A DNA stretch of 51,422 nucleotides from Spirochaetales bacterium (GTDB lineage: Bacteria > Spirochaetota > Spirochaetia > Sphaerochaetales > Sphaerochaetaceae). The stretch is from the NCBI GenBank assembly GCA_012519115.1, contig JAAYQW010000006.1, positions 1 through 51,422 of the forward strand, read 5' to 3'. A model generated the notes under the pieces. That model had not been told where the DNA came from. It made no database searches and saw only the letters and a program-made list of their open reading frames with translations. Position numbers and translations under genes: made by a program. Positions 7,836 to 15,615 of this stretch are shown piece by piece. Each line of letters starts with the position of its first letter. The stretch's first letter is position 1.

Positions 7836-8377
7836 TCTATCTCGCTCTCTTCTACGAGTTCTTCAAGGTCGGTCTCTTTTCAATCGGCGGAGGGCTGGCC
7901 ACTCTTCCGTTCCTCTACAAGCTGGCGGAAAGAAGACCCGATTGGCTCACCGTCCAGACGATCGCCGATATGATCGCGATCAGTGAATCGACTCCCGGAC
8001 CGATCGGCATCAATATGGCAACGTACGCCGGCTATCAGGTTGCCGGAGTCTTCGGCGGAATAATCGCCACGCTCGGCGAAGTCGCTCCCTCGATCATCAT
8101 CATCGTGATCATTGCCAAGTTTCTGGCGGAGTTCGACAAGAACCCGCTCGTGAAGCATGCGTTCTACGGCCTCCGAGCCGCCGTGGCCGGATTGATCACG
8201 TTCGCTCTTCTGAAGCTTTTGTCGGCCACTCTGCTTGCCGGCGGGTCGATCAACTACCTCAATACCGGTTTGTACCTCGTCTTTGTCGCTCTCGTGCTGG
8301 TCTTCAAGAAAGCCCATCCGCTTGTTTGGATTCTGCTCGGCGCCGCTATAGGATTGATTCTGCGTCTTCCTTCGTAA
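7832..8377 (+). CDS. chrA: Chromate transporter family protein, second half-size subunit
   Basis: The 181-residue partner of the preceding gene: FSIGGGLATLPFLYKLAERRPDWL and ISESTPGPIGINMATYAGY are the CHR-domain signature, then four to five hydrophobic segments. The chosen start, ATG 7832, has AAGGAAGGG just upstream and gives the four-base overlap with the first half. Paired short CHR proteins usually sit in opposite membrane orientation and act as a heterodimer. The 3' end overlaps the convergent lipoprotein gene by 32 bases. The real substrate is not evident. Confidence 0.82.
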   Translation: MIYLALFYEFFKVGLFSIGGGLATLPFLYKLAERRPDWLTVQTIADMIAISESTPGPIGINMATYAGYQVAGVFGGIIATLGEVAPSIIIIVIIAKFLAEFDKNPLVKHAFYGLRAAVAGLITFALLKLLSATLLAGGSINYLNTGLYLVFVALVLVFKKAHPLVWILLGAAIGLILRLPS

Positions 8378-8918
8378 GATACGCATACACGAGCGCATGC
8401 CATGAGGCTGGATCCAACTCAGCCAGCGTTTTCAATGCGGTCGTGTTTGAGGGATCCATGTCCAGAATCGTCTGAGCGAGATACGCAGCTTCTTCCTGCA
8501 AGCCGTACGTTGTCGCCTCCGACAGGAGAGAGAGCAGCATCTTCAGATCTCCCGGATTCAATCTCACGATCTCTCGATATGTCGCGACCGCAGCATCTGC
8601 CTGATTCAGCTCCCGCTGCGCCTGGGCTTTCAGATAAAGGAATTCAAGATGGAGCGGATAGAGCTGATGCGCTATTTCACTTTCAGCTATTACCGATTCA
8701 AACTCCTGATGCTTCAGCTTCGCATAGAGGAGATTGTAGAGGTACTCGGGGTTTTCCGGTTCTTTTTGGCAAGCGGTTTCGAAAAGCGGCAACGCTTCCT
8801 CGATTCTGCCCTTGTCGATATGGTTCAACGCCTCGAGAGTGAGGCGCTGGGCATTCGTGGAAGAACATCCGTTTAAGAGAAGGACGAGAAGGATGATGGT
8901 GATGCCAACGTATTTCAT
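8346..8918 (-). CDS. TPR-repeat lipoprotein
   Basis: The 190-residue protein has a lipoprotein signal: MKYVGITIILLVLLLNGC, cleavage before Cys18. The rest is tetratricopeptide-like: IDKGRIEEALPLFETACQKEPENPEYLYNL, LYLKAQAQRELNQADAAVATYREIVRLNPG and EAAYLAQTILDMDPSNTTALKTL are three recognisable TPR units (residues about 33-165). Such lipoproteins act as scaffolds at the inner or outer membrane; no specific partner can be named. It overlaps the upstream UPRT gene by ATGA (8915-8918), so both share one transcript, and its 3' end overlaps the convergent chrA gene. Function unknown beyond protein-protein interaction. Confidence 0.75.
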   Translation of the reverse strand: MKYVGITIILLVLLLNGCSSTNAQRLTLEALNHIDKGRIEEALPLFETACQKEPENPEYLYNLLYAKLKHQEFESVIAESEIAHQLYPLHLEFLYLKAQAQRELNQADAAVATYREIVRLNPGDLKMLLSLLSEATTYGLQEEAAYLAQTILDMDPSNTTALKTLAELDPASWHALVYAYLTKEDAESIL

Positions 8919-9979
8919 CGCTCCAATACTGTCTGTTCAATCTCCCGGACTTGCGCGCGGTAAAGATTGGTGATTCCGGCACCATAGTCGGCAAGAAGCT
9001 GGATGATGTTGCGGGGGTTGGATTCGCTGTCCTTGCCGTTGAGCCGGTCACCTGCATCACCGAGTCCCGGAAGGATGTACGCAGCATCGTTCAGCACGGG
9101 ATCCATCCAAAGGGTGTACACTTGAGCTCCTTCGATCGCCCGGACGACCCTGAGCGATCCTTTGAGGGCGCTGATGATGTTGATGAACTTCACGCTCTTT
9201 GGTTTGACATCGTGTTCTCGCAGGTACTTGACGATCGTAACCAACGAACCGCCGGTTGCGTTCATCGGATCGGCGAAGATGAGATCCTTGCCGTCCAGCT
9301 GTTCGAGATTGAAGTACGATTTATCCAGATCGAGAATATAATCCATATTCGCTTCCCTCTTGGAATCATCCCGTTTGATCTTGAACAGGGCGAAAGGAGT
9401 GACGTATCCGTTGGAAGAGTATTCCTGAATCTCCTTGCTCACGATCATCGAAGGGAGCAGCGCTCCGCGAAGCATCACGCACATCACCGAGTTGTTGATG
9501 ATTTTATCGACATCGGGAATTCGGTGCACCGCATAGTTCTGGACCGGAACGGTGACCGGAGTGCGGGTGATGACCGATCGTTTGGTGGGTAGGACCGCAT
9601 CCGCCCAAACGTGTGAAAAGAGGAGCTCATACGCTCTTTGAACGTAGTAGAGGAACTCCTCATTGCCGGTGACGGGATTTCTCAGCTTGCTGATCAGCCG
9701 ACTGGCCGCTCCGTGCTGCTCTTGAGGTGTTTCAAAGGAATAGACGTGGATGTTCGGTTCGTTTGAACACACTTCTTTCAGAAAGCGCCCGATCTCCCGA
9801 GCTTTTATGACAAGATTATTCCGCTCGGTTACGATCTCATCGTGATTAGTCGCGCGATCGAGTCTTGAGCAATGCTCCAAGTACTCTTTGTACAGCGTGT
9901 TCACTTCATCGATCTTCGCTTTATCGGCATCCTGAAGATATCCGTCAAGGTCCGTCGCATGGAGGATAATCTTGTTCAT
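8915..9979 (-). CDS. upp: Uracil phosphoribosyltransferase-like protein with N-terminal extension
   Basis: The C-terminal two thirds (residues about 120-354) is a UPRT: it converts uracil and PRPP to UMP in pyrimidine salvage. The PRPP loop is DPMNATGGSLVTIV (about residues 240-253), the uracil-binding end is ILPGLGDAGDRL (about residue 310). The first 120 residues are predicted helical (DKAKIDEVNTLYKEYLEHCS...) and absent from the 210-residue classical enzyme; I know of this longer form in spirochaetes. ATG 9979 has AAGGAG 11 bases upstream, slightly far. With udp elsewhere in the window it completes uridine-to-UMP salvage. Confidence 0.8.
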   Translation of the reverse strand: MNKIILHATDLDGYLQDADKAKIDEVNTLYKEYLEHCSRLDRATNHDEIVTERNNLVIKAREIGRFLKEVCSNEPNIHVYSFETPQEQHGAASRLISKLRNPVTGNEEFLYYVQRAYELLFSHVWADAVLPTKRSVITRTPVTVPVQNYAVHRIPDVDKIINNSVMCVMLRGALLPSMIVSKEIQEYSSNGYVTPFALFKIKRDDSKREANMDYILDLDKSYFNLEQLDGKDLIFADPMNATGGSLVTIVKYLREHDVKPKSVKFINIISALKGSLRVVRAIEGAQVYTLWMDPVLNDAAYILPGLGDAGDRLNGKDSESNPRNIIQLLADYGAGITNLYRAQVREIEQTVLER

Positions 9980-10010
9980 CGGCTCAGCTTCTCCTTCATC
10001 ATCTGTGCCG

Positions 10011-10039
10011 ATTCTAGCCTAAGATCGCTCGTTGCACAA
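10011..10039 (-). promoter_or_regulatory. Promoter of the UPRT-lipoprotein operon
   Basis: Minus strand TTGTGC (10039-10034), 17-base spacer, TAGAAT (10016-10011); start expected near 10004, giving a 25-base leader that contains AAGGAG. Confidence 0.55.
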
Positions 10040-10132
10040 CCGCGAGGACCTATTTGCTAATTCTGGCAATGCATGACGATCTTTGAATCTTTCTGCATTG
10101 TCGGTGATGATATTTCGCTAACAGAGTCATAG

Positions 10133-10149
10133 TTGATAAAAACTATCAA
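10133..10149. promoter_or_regulatory. Inverted repeat TTGATA-N5-TATCAA upstream of adk
   Basis: A perfect 6-bp dyad (10133-10138 and 10144-10149) lies about 75 bases before the adk start, between the divergent UPRT and adk transcripts. It could be an operator. I see no strong -35/-10 pair for adk; TACGGT at 10190-10195 is the best -10 candidate. The rest of 10040-10222 shows nothing further. Confidence 0.3.
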
Positions 10150-10222
10150 GTATTTTGAAAACACTAGTGCTTAAAGATGCTGAATATGGTACGGTTGTGA
10201 GGGAAATCAAGTGAGGTAGATC

Positions 10223-10864
10223 ATGAACCTAATTTTTCTTGGTCCTCCGGGAGCAGGCAAAGGGACGATTGCTGATCTGGCGAAAGACGCGCTGGGGATT
10301 CCCCATATTTCAACCGGTCAACTGTTCAGAGAGCAAATCAAGATCGGATCTCCCTTGGGCAAGCGCGTGGAAGCGACGCTCAAGGCCGGCGACTTAGTGG
10401 ATGATAAGACGACGATCGCCATTGTCCGGGAACGCCTCGCCCGCGGCGACGTGGCTCGGGGATATATCCTGGATGGATTTCCGCGGACGATTGCGCAAGC
10501 CGAAGCGATGTGTGTTTTCTCCAAGCCTGAAGCGGCCATCAACTTCACCCTTACCGAGGAACAGATTCTTCGACGCTTGGAGGGCAGGCGAGTGGCCCCT
10601 TCAACGGGAAGAACCTACCACATTCTGTACAATCCGCCGAAGGTCGCAGGTATCGATGATGAAACCGGTGAAGAACTGATCCAACGACCGGATGACAAGA
10701 AAGAAGCGATCCTGAATCGGTTGGAAGTGTACACGAGGGAAACCCGGCCGCTGATCGATCACTATCGAAAAAAGAATCTCTTGCTGCCGCTCGATGCTTC
10801 ACCGACTCCCGAAGAGGTTCTCAAGCAGCTGCTGCATCTGTTGAAGGAAAAAGGCATTCATTAA
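10223..10864 (+). CDS. adk: Adenylate kinase
   Basis: Adenylate kinase interconverts ATP + AMP and two ADP. The 213-residue protein starts with the P-loop GPPGAGKGT (residues 7-15), has the AMP-binding region STGQLFREQI, the hinge/lid GYILDGFPRTIAQAE and RRLEGRR, and a long-form LID domain APSTGRTYHILYNPPKV...QRPDD. The LID has no Cys4 zinc site, as in most Gram-negative enzymes. GAGGTAG precedes ATG 10223. It is 19 bases from guaB, making an adenine/guanine nucleotide operon. Confidence 0.95.
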   Translation: MNLIFLGPPGAGKGTIADLAKDALGIPHISTGQLFREQIKIGSPLGKRVEATLKAGDLVDDKTTIAIVRERLARGDVARGYILDGFPRTIAQAEAMCVFSKPEAAINFTLTEEQILRRLEGRRVAPSTGRTYHILYNPPKVAGIDDETGEELIQRPDDKKEAILNRLEVYTRETRPLIDHYRKKNLLLPLDASPTPEEVLKQLLHLLKEKGIH

Positions 10865-10883
10865 AGAGCGTTAAGGAGTTCCT

Positions 10884-12383
10884 ATGGCCCACTATCACAA
10901 TGAGCCCTCGCGAACATTCAGCGAGTATCTCTTGATTCCCGGATATTCCGATCGAAATTGCATCCCGTCCAATGTTTCATTGGCGACGCCGCTCGTCCGC
11001 TTCAGGAAAGGTGAGGAGAGCGCGCTTTCCCTGCAGATACCCCTCACCAGCGCAATCATGCAATCGGTGAGCGGGGAGAAGATGGCGATCGCCCTCGCCC
11101 GGGAGGGAGGCTTGTCCTTCATCTACAGTTCACAGTCGATTCAGGATCAGGAAGCGATGGTACGGCGGGTCAAAGGATATAAAGCGGGCTTTGTAACCTC
11201 CGACTCAAACCTCACTCCCAACCATACCCTTCGCGATCTGGTCGCCCTCAAAGAAGAAAAAGGGCACTCCACGATCGCGATTACGGATGATGGCACGAGC
11301 AACGGCAAGCTGCTTGGAATCGTATCCTCCCGCGATTGGCGGCCGAGCCGAACCGGCCTGGATACGCTGCTCCGTGACATCATGACCCCCTTTGAATCTT
11401 TGATTTACGGGTATGAGGGAATCACCTTGAGCGAAGCGAACGACCTGATCTGGGACAGGAAGCTCAATACCCTGCCAATCATCGACAAGGATCGGAAGCT
11501 TAAATATCTGGTGTTCCGAAAAGATTATGAGAGCCATAAGATGTATCCGCTCGAACTTCTGGATGACAAGAAGCGCTATCGCGTCGGAGCGGGAATCAAT
11601 ACCCGTGATTACCAAAAGCGGGTTCCCGCTCTCGTGGATGCGGGAGCGGACGTATTGTGCATCGATTCATCGGAAGGGCATACCGAATGGCAGAAGATCA
11701 CCCTCGATTGGATTCGTTCAACATACGGTGATACCGTGAAAGTCGGAGCGGGAAACGTCGTCGACCGCAATGGATTCCGCTTCCTGGCGGAGTGCGGCGC
11801 GGACTTCGTAAAGGTAGGCATCGGCGGCGGATCGATCTGCATCACCAGGGAAACGAAAGGCATCGGCCGCGGTCAAGCCTCCGCGCTGATCGAAGTCGCC
11901 AAGGCTCGGGATGAATATTTCGAAGAGACCGGCATCTACGTTCCGATCTGCAGCGACGGCGGGATCGTCTTTGATTACCATATGACGCTTGCGCTCGCGA
12001 TGGGCGCGGACTTCCTGATGCTCGGCCGGTATTTCGCCCGTTTTGATGAATCACCGACGGAAAAAGTCCTCATCAAAGGCCAATACATGAAAGAGTACTG
12101 GGGCGAAGGCTCGGCAAGAGCCCGAAACTGGCAGCGCTATGAAGGCGAGGGACAGCTCTCCTTCGTCGAAGGGGTGGACTCGTACGTTCCCTATGCCGGG
12201 AAATTGCGAGACAACGTCCAGCTTACCCTCAGCAAGATCCGCTCGACGATGTGCAACTGCGGCTCCTTGACGATTTGCGATCTTCAAAAGAACGCCCAGC
12301 TCACCCTCGTCTCGGCGACCAGCATCGTGGAAGGGGGAGCGCATGATGTGCTGTTGAAGGAGAGCGACGAATACCATCGTTAG
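10884..12383 (+). CDS. guaB: IMP dehydrogenase
   Basis: IMP dehydrogenase makes XMP from IMP with NAD+, the committed step to guanine nucleotides. The 499-residue protein has the TIM-barrel catalytic domain split by a CBS pair (about residues 100-225). The catalytic loop is [20 protein letters not shown] (Cys about residue 318), and the flap [19 protein letters not shown]. The CITRExKGxGRGQ form, unlike the common CTTRxVxGxGxPQ of E. coli, marks the subgroup also seen in some anaerobes and trypanosomatids. AAGGAG sits six bases before ATG 10884. The stop codon lies inside a 13-bp tandem duplication. Confidence 0.92.
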   Translation: MAHYHNEPSRTFSEYLLIPGYSDRNCIPSNVSLATPLVRFRKGEESALSLQIPLTSAIMQSVSGEKMAIALAREGGLSFIYSSQSIQDQEAMVRRVKGYKAGFVTSDSNLTPNHTLRDLVALKEEKGHSTIAITDDGTSNGKLLGIVSSRDWRPSRTGLDTLLRDIMTPFESLIYGYEGITLSEANDLIWDRKLNTLPIIDKDRKLKYLVFRKDYESHKMYPLELLDDKKRYRVGAGINTRDYQKRVPALVDAGADVLCIDSSEGHTEWQKITLDWIRSTYGDTVKVGAGNVVDRNGFRFLAECGADFVKVGIGGGSICITRETKGIGRGQASALIEVAKARDEYFEETGIYVPICSDGGIVFDYHMTLALAMGADFLMLGRYFARFDESPTEKVLIKGQYMKEYWGEGSARARNWQRYEGEGQLSFVEGVDSYVPYAGKLRDNVQLTLSKIRSTMCNCGSLTICDLQKNAQLTLVSATSIVEGGAHDVLLKESDEYHR

Positions 12384-12396
12384 ATACCATCGTTAG
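12371..12396 (+). repeat. Perfect 13-bp tandem duplication spanning the guaB stop codon
   Basis: ATACCATCGTTAG occurs twice in a row (12371-12383, 12384-12396). The first copy contains the TAG stop of guaB; the second is non-coding and ends two bases before the tRNA promoter -35. It looks like a slippage duplication that left the protein end unchanged. Confidence 0.9.
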
Positions 12397-12397
12397 C

Positions 12398-12427
12398 TTG
12401 ACATGAAAACTCGGTCCGTGGTACGTT
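12398..12427 (+). promoter_or_regulatory. Promoter of tRNA-Val
   Basis: TTGACA (12398-12403, perfect), 18-base spacer, TACGTT (12422-12427). The start would be near 12434, four bases before the mature tRNA. Confidence 0.65.
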
Positions 12428-12437
12428 CACGGCTGTT

Positions 12438-12509
12438 GGCCGGATAGCTCAGTGGGAGAGCGGTTGCCTTACACGCAACTGGTCGGGGGTTCAAATCCCT
12501 CTCCGGTCA
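12438..12509 (+). tRNA. tRNA-Val (anticodon TAC)
   Basis: A full cloverleaf folds by hand: acceptor GGCCGGA with TCCGGTC, D-arm GCTC-AGTGGGAGA-GC, anticodon stem GTTGC/GCAAC with loop CTTACAC (anticodon TAC), and T-arm GGGGG-TTCAAAT-CCCTC. Discriminator A at 12509. The CCA end is not encoded. The yggS promoter begins only 13 bases downstream. Confidence 0.95.
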
Positions 12510-12521
12510 TCCAACCAGACC

Positions 12522-12550
12522 TTGTTTCAACGCCAATCAACCTTTATGAT
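12522..12550 (+). promoter_or_regulatory. Promoter of yggS, leaderless type
   Basis: TTGTTT (12522-12527), 17-base spacer, TATGAT (12545-12550). The expected start at 12557-12558 falls on the ATG at 12558. No Shine-Dalgarno is visible. Confidence 0.55.
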
Positions 12551-12557
12551 ACGTTCA

Positions 12558-13229
12558 ATGGCAGCGTTATCTTTAATCAGACGAGAACTCGAAGAGGCGG
12601 CCGGCAGATCCGGTCGCTTGATCGATGACATCTCCCTCATGGCCGTTTCCAAGACGCAGCCGTATGAGCGGCTCCTCGATCTGTATGATGAAGGACAGCT
12701 CCTGTTTGGAGAAAACAGAGTCCAAGAAGCAGCGGACAAGCTCCCGGATGATCGGCCGGAGGGGATGAAGGTGCATCTCATCGGACATCTCCAGTCCAAT
12801 AAGGCTAAACGAGCGTTGACGTTGTTCGATCAGATTGACAGCGTCGATTCCCTTCGCCTGGCGCAGATCCTTGAAAAGCATCTGGATCGCCCCTATCCGA
12901 TTCTCCTGCAGCTCAAAACCTCCGATGAAGCGAGCAAACACGGTTTTGCGGATGAAGATGAACTTCTCTTCGCCCTGGAAGCGATCTCTTCATTTCGCTG
13001 CCTCACGGTGAAAGGCATCATGAGCATCGGGCCTTTGACAAGTGAGGAATTTGTTACCCGAAAAGCGTTCGAACAGACCCGGAACTTGTACCACCGTGCC
13101 CAAGAATTGTTTCCGGAACTGAACCTTGATACACTGAGCATGGGAATGAGCGGCGATTTCGCTTTGGCGATAGCGGAAGGTTCGACGATGGTTCGAATCG
13201 GCACCCGCATGTTTGGAGCACGAACCTAG
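12558..13229 (+). CDS. yggS: PLP homeostasis protein, YggS/PROSC family
   Basis: The 223-residue protein is a single-domain alanine-racemase-fold protein that binds pyridoxal phosphate and buffers the B6 pool. Motifs: LMAVSKTQP (the PLP-lysine, about residue 37), LLFGENRVQEA, VHLIGHLQSNKAK, IDSVDS, GIMSIGPL, LSMGMSGDF and GSTMVRIGTRMFG. The open frame also allows TTG 12522 or ATG 12546, but 12522-12550 reads as promoter, so ATG 12558 is chosen; it gives the usual family length. The next gene follows after one base. Confidence 0.88.
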   Translation: MAALSLIRRELEEAAGRSGRLIDDISLMAVSKTQPYERLLDLYDEGQLLFGENRVQEAADKLPDDRPEGMKVHLIGHLQSNKAKRALTLFDQIDSVDSLRLAQILEKHLDRPYPILLQLKTSDEASKHGFADEDELLFALEAISSFRCLTVKGIMSIGPLTSEEFVTRKAFEQTRNLYHRAQELFPELNLDTLSMGMSGDFALAIAEGSTMVRIGTRMFGART

Positions 13230-13230
13230 G

Positions 13231-13557
13231 ATGAAGAAACCGATCATCATTTTCATGATTCTCCTCATCTTGCTTCCGGCGAACCTGTTTTCCGAGCCGT
13301 TGAAGGGCTATGAACCCTATCAGGAGGGGGAGTTCCCCCTGTGGACCTATAAGATCCGAAGGGCGGAAACGATTTTCTTCGGCTCGATGATCATCACCTT
13401 TCCGCTTTCGATTCTCCTGCACAGCGTGGCTCGTTCGACAGGAATCATCCCTCCTCAGACGAGCGGGGTGAATGATTTCCTCGCCCAAGCCGCGATCGCC
13501 GGGGTGCTCTCCTTGGGCGTTTCGGTGGCTGACTGGGCGCTCGGTCTGGGCAAGTAA
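13231..13557 (+). CDS. Small exported or membrane protein of unknown function
   Basis: 108 residues. An N-terminal signal (MKKPIIIFMILLILLPANLFS, cleavage probably after FS or SEP) is followed by EPLKGYEPYQEGEFPLWTYKIRRAETIFFGSMIITFPLSILLHSV, i.e. a charged stretch then a hydrophobic segment (about residues 50-65), and a second hydrophobic segment near the C-terminus (AAIAGVLSLGVSVADWALGLG). I do not recognise the family. ATG 13231 comes one base after the yggS stop, and its TAA shares its last base with the rluD start, so it belongs to a yggS-X-rluD operon. Topology suggests an inner-membrane protein with two helices after cleavage. Confidence 0.6.
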   Translation: MKKPIIIFMILLILLPANLFSEPLKGYEPYQEGEFPLWTYKIRRAETIFFGSMIITFPLSILLHSVARSTGIIPPQTSGVNDFLAQAAIAGVLSLGVSVADWALGLGK

Positions 13558-14465
13558 TGGCGAAGATCACGAAAACGGCGACGTTCCACGTATCAGACCT
13601 CGAAGAAAAGCAGCGGCTCGATCTCTATCTCGCTTCCCAAAGCGGAGAGCTGACTCGAACGATTGTCGCCGGCGCGGTGCTTTGGCTGAACGGCAAACCG
13701 GCAAAGAAAGGAAATCTTGTCCAAAACGGGGATGAGCTGAAAATCGAATATACCCTGACGGTCTTCGAGGGGCTCACGCCTCAACCTGTCGATTTCCCGA
13801 TCATTCATGAGGATGATGCAATCCTTGTGATCAACAAACCGCAAGGTCTTGTCGTCCATCCCGCCGCCGGCAATTGGGATAACACGCTTGCCAATGGATT
13901 GCTCCATCGTTATGGAGAAAAGATCCTCTCCGTTCAGAGTGAAGGCGCTGACGGCATTCGCCCGGGAATCGTTCATCGTCTTGACAAGGAAACCAGCGGC
14001 TTGATGGTCATCGCCCTGACACCATCCGCCCATCGAGCGCTGAGTTCCCAATTCAAGGATCGATCGACGAGCAAAATCTATATTGCCCTGGTTTCCGGTC
14101 GAATGAAGAACACGCATGGCACCATTGAAAAGCATATTCGGCGCGATCCAAACAATCGAAAGAAAATGGCGGTGTGTTCCGATGAGGAGGGGCGTCCTGC
14201 GTTGACCGAATATACCGTTCTCCGCCAATTCCGTGATTGTGCGCTCCTTCATCTTGTCCTGCACACCGGACGGACGCATCAGATCAGGGTGCACGTCAAC
14301 TCGATCGGTCATCCGATCGTCGGAGATCCGCTCTACGGCAGCGAAGTCAAAGAGGGGATGATGCTCCATGCAAAAAGCCTTACCTTGACGCATCCGACGA
14401 CGGGAGAACGGATGACGTTTACCGCAAAGCTGCCCCGAAGGTTTTTCGACTACCTCAACCTCTGA
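13557..14465 (+). CDS. rluD: RluA-family 23S rRNA pseudouridine synthase (RluD-like)
   Basis: A 302-residue enzyme that isomerises uridines to pseudouridine, probably in 23S rRNA. An S4 RNA-binding domain (residues about 12-75: RLDLYLASQSGELTRTIVAGAVLWLNGKPAKKGNLVQNGDEL) precedes the catalytic domain: INKPQGLVVHPAAGN, the active-site HRLDKETSGLMVIA (catalytic Asp about residue 145), and HTGRTHQIRVH. The S4-domain arrangement and the sequence VVHPA fit RluD, which modifies helix 69, but RluC is not excluded. Start ATG 13557 overlaps the preceding stop by one base. The 3' end overlaps the convergent hydrolase by 16 bases. Confidence 0.85.
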   Translation: MAKITKTATFHVSDLEEKQRLDLYLASQSGELTRTIVAGAVLWLNGKPAKKGNLVQNGDELKIEYTLTVFEGLTPQPVDFPIIHEDDAILVINKPQGLVVHPAAGNWDNTLANGLLHRYGEKILSVQSEGADGIRPGIVHRLDKETSGLMVIALTPSAHRALSSQFKDRSTSKIYIALVSGRMKNTHGTIEKHIRRDPNNRKKMAVCSDEEGRPALTEYTVLRQFRDCALLHLVLHTGRTHQIRVHVNSIGHPIVGDPLYGSEVKEGMMLHAKSLTLTHPTTGERMTFTAKLPRRFFDYLNL

Positions 14466-14995
14466 TTGAACAGCAGCTCGCTTTGAATCGTGCTCGGAGG
14501 GCCGTGACCGGGAAAGATGAGCGTTTGAGGATCAAGTGAGGAAAAGATCCGATTCAACTCATCTCTAAGATGCTCCGCAAGGCGATGGGTAGGGGTCGTT
14601 CCCAAGCCCGCCGCCCTGAGCGCATCACCCATGAACAGCGCATCCCGGATCTTATACACGACCGAGTCCCTGCTGTGGCCTCCGACCAGGTACGGAAAGA
14701 TTTCGAACGGGCCGATCGTCAGGATTTCATTGGGGATGATCGGATGGTGAGGATCTTCATACGCGTATGTAGTAAGCTCATAGAGCTTTTTCAAGAGCGC
14801 AAGACCTTCGGTATGCCCGCTGTGGCGATGGGTGAGCAGCACCGCCTTGATCGTGTATTCATGCTGTTCGAAGAGCCGGATCAACTCGATATCGGCATGG
14901 CCGGGATCGATGAGAAGCGCATCTTTCGTTTCATCATCTCCGATGACGTAGGTGTTGCAAAACCCCACGACGGAGAAGTGCTGGTGTATTCTCAT
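14450..14995 (-). CDS. Metallo-beta-lactamase-fold hydrolase with altered metal motif
   Basis: The 181-residue protein has the fold features of the glyoxalase II-like group: NTYVIGDDETKDALLIDPG, a metal loop LTHRHSGHTEG, GGHSRDSVVYKI, ALFMGDALRAAGLG and a C-terminal IFPGHGPPSTIQSE. The canonical HxHxDH is here His56-Arg-His58-Ser-Gly60-His61: the aspartate that binds the second metal is glycine. The other ligands (His in GGHS, Asp in MGD, His in PGHG) remain. It may be mono-metallic or have altered activity. ATG 14995 overlaps the upstream stop by ATGA, fixing the start; the longer frame to 15079 lies inside the upstream gene. Substrate unknown. Confidence 0.78.
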   Translation of the reverse strand: MRIHQHFSVVGFCNTYVIGDDETKDALLIDPGHADIELIRLFEQHEYTIKAVLLTHRHSGHTEGLALLKKLYELTTYAYEDPHHPIIPNEILTIGPFEIFPYLVGGHSRDSVVYKIRDALFMGDALRAAGLGTTPTHRLAEHLRDELNRIFSSLDPQTLIFPGHGPPSTIQSELLFNQRLR

Positions 14996-15552
14996 CCCAT
15001 CATCTCCCTGTAGTTGGACCATCGAAACGAGAGATTGTCCTGGATCGTATGCCGGAAGTCGGCTTTCCGAACGTTGCAATCTTCCATCTTCGTGTCATGG
15101 AGATGAGAGTGGGCGAATGAAGAGTAGTACAGATCGCTGCCGGTCAGGTCGCATCGGGTGATGATCGAGCCGTTGAAGTTGGTATGGGTGATCGAGGAGT
15201 TCAGAAACGTGCATCGAGTGAACGTGGAACCGCTGAACATCACGTAGCGGATCGTGCTTTCGTCAAAGGTGCACTCTTCAAAGAGGCAAAATGAGAAATT
15301 GGAGTTGAGAATGGTCGTTTTGGCGAACGAAACCTCCCGAAACGTTGAATAACTGAAAAGCGATCCCAAGATTCGTTTGTCGGAAAGATCTTCCTTGACG
15401 CATTTCCAATTGCTTAGACTCACGCTGTCAAGAAGAGGTGAAGAGAGAGTCGAATCAAGATGTTGAGCGGGGTCATGGGTCAAGCAATACTCGCTGAGGT
15501 GGGTCGCATAGCGGGGACAGGAGATCGCTTTGCAGCGGGTAAAGGAGTACAT
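14992..15552 (-). CDS. Pentapeptide-repeat protein with N-terminal Cys/His cluster
   Basis: 186 residues. From about residue 65 on, pentapeptide-like A(D/N)LxX units recur (SLFSYSTFREVSFAKTTILNSNFSFCLFEECTFDESTIRYVMF..., CDLTGSDLYYSSFAHSHL), predicting a right-handed quadrilateral beta-helix. The N-terminus carries C-x4-C-x9-C-x2-H (RCKAISCPRYATHLSEYCLTH), a plausible zinc-binding finger that is not part of usual pentapeptide proteins. Function is unknown. Start: ATG 15552, with a leaderless promoter (TAGGGT-N6-ATG); GTG 15558 lies between -10 and +1 and is rejected. It is coupled to the metallo-hydrolase by ATGA and divergent from rsgA. Confidence 0.72.
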   Translation of the reverse strand: MYSFTRCKAISCPRYATHLSEYCLTHDPAQHLDSTLSSPLLDSVSLSNWKCVKEDLSDKRILGSLFSYSTFREVSFAKTTILNSNFSFCLFEECTFDESTIRYVMFSGSTFTRCTFLNSSITHTNFNGSIITRCDLTGSDLYYSSFAHSHLHDTKMEDCNVRKADFRHTIQDNLSFRWSNYREMMG

Positions 15553-15558
15553 AATCAC

Positions 15559-15609
15559 ACCCTACCAAGAAATGGAAGGTTGTCAAGGGTGAAGAGAAGG
15601 TTGTACAGT
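15559..15609. promoter_or_regulatory. Divergent leaderless promoter pair with overlapping -35 boxes
   Basis: The seven bases TTGTCAA (15580-15586) serve both strands. Plus: TTGTCA (15580-15585), 18-base spacer, TACAGT (15604-15609), six bases, then rsgA ATG at 15616. Minus: TTGACA (15586-15581), 16-base spacer, TAGGGT (15564-15559), six bases, then the pentapeptide-gene ATG at 15552. Both predicted starts fall on the A of ATG. The two -35 sites cannot be occupied at once. Confidence 0.65.
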
Positions 15610-15615
15610 GAAAGC

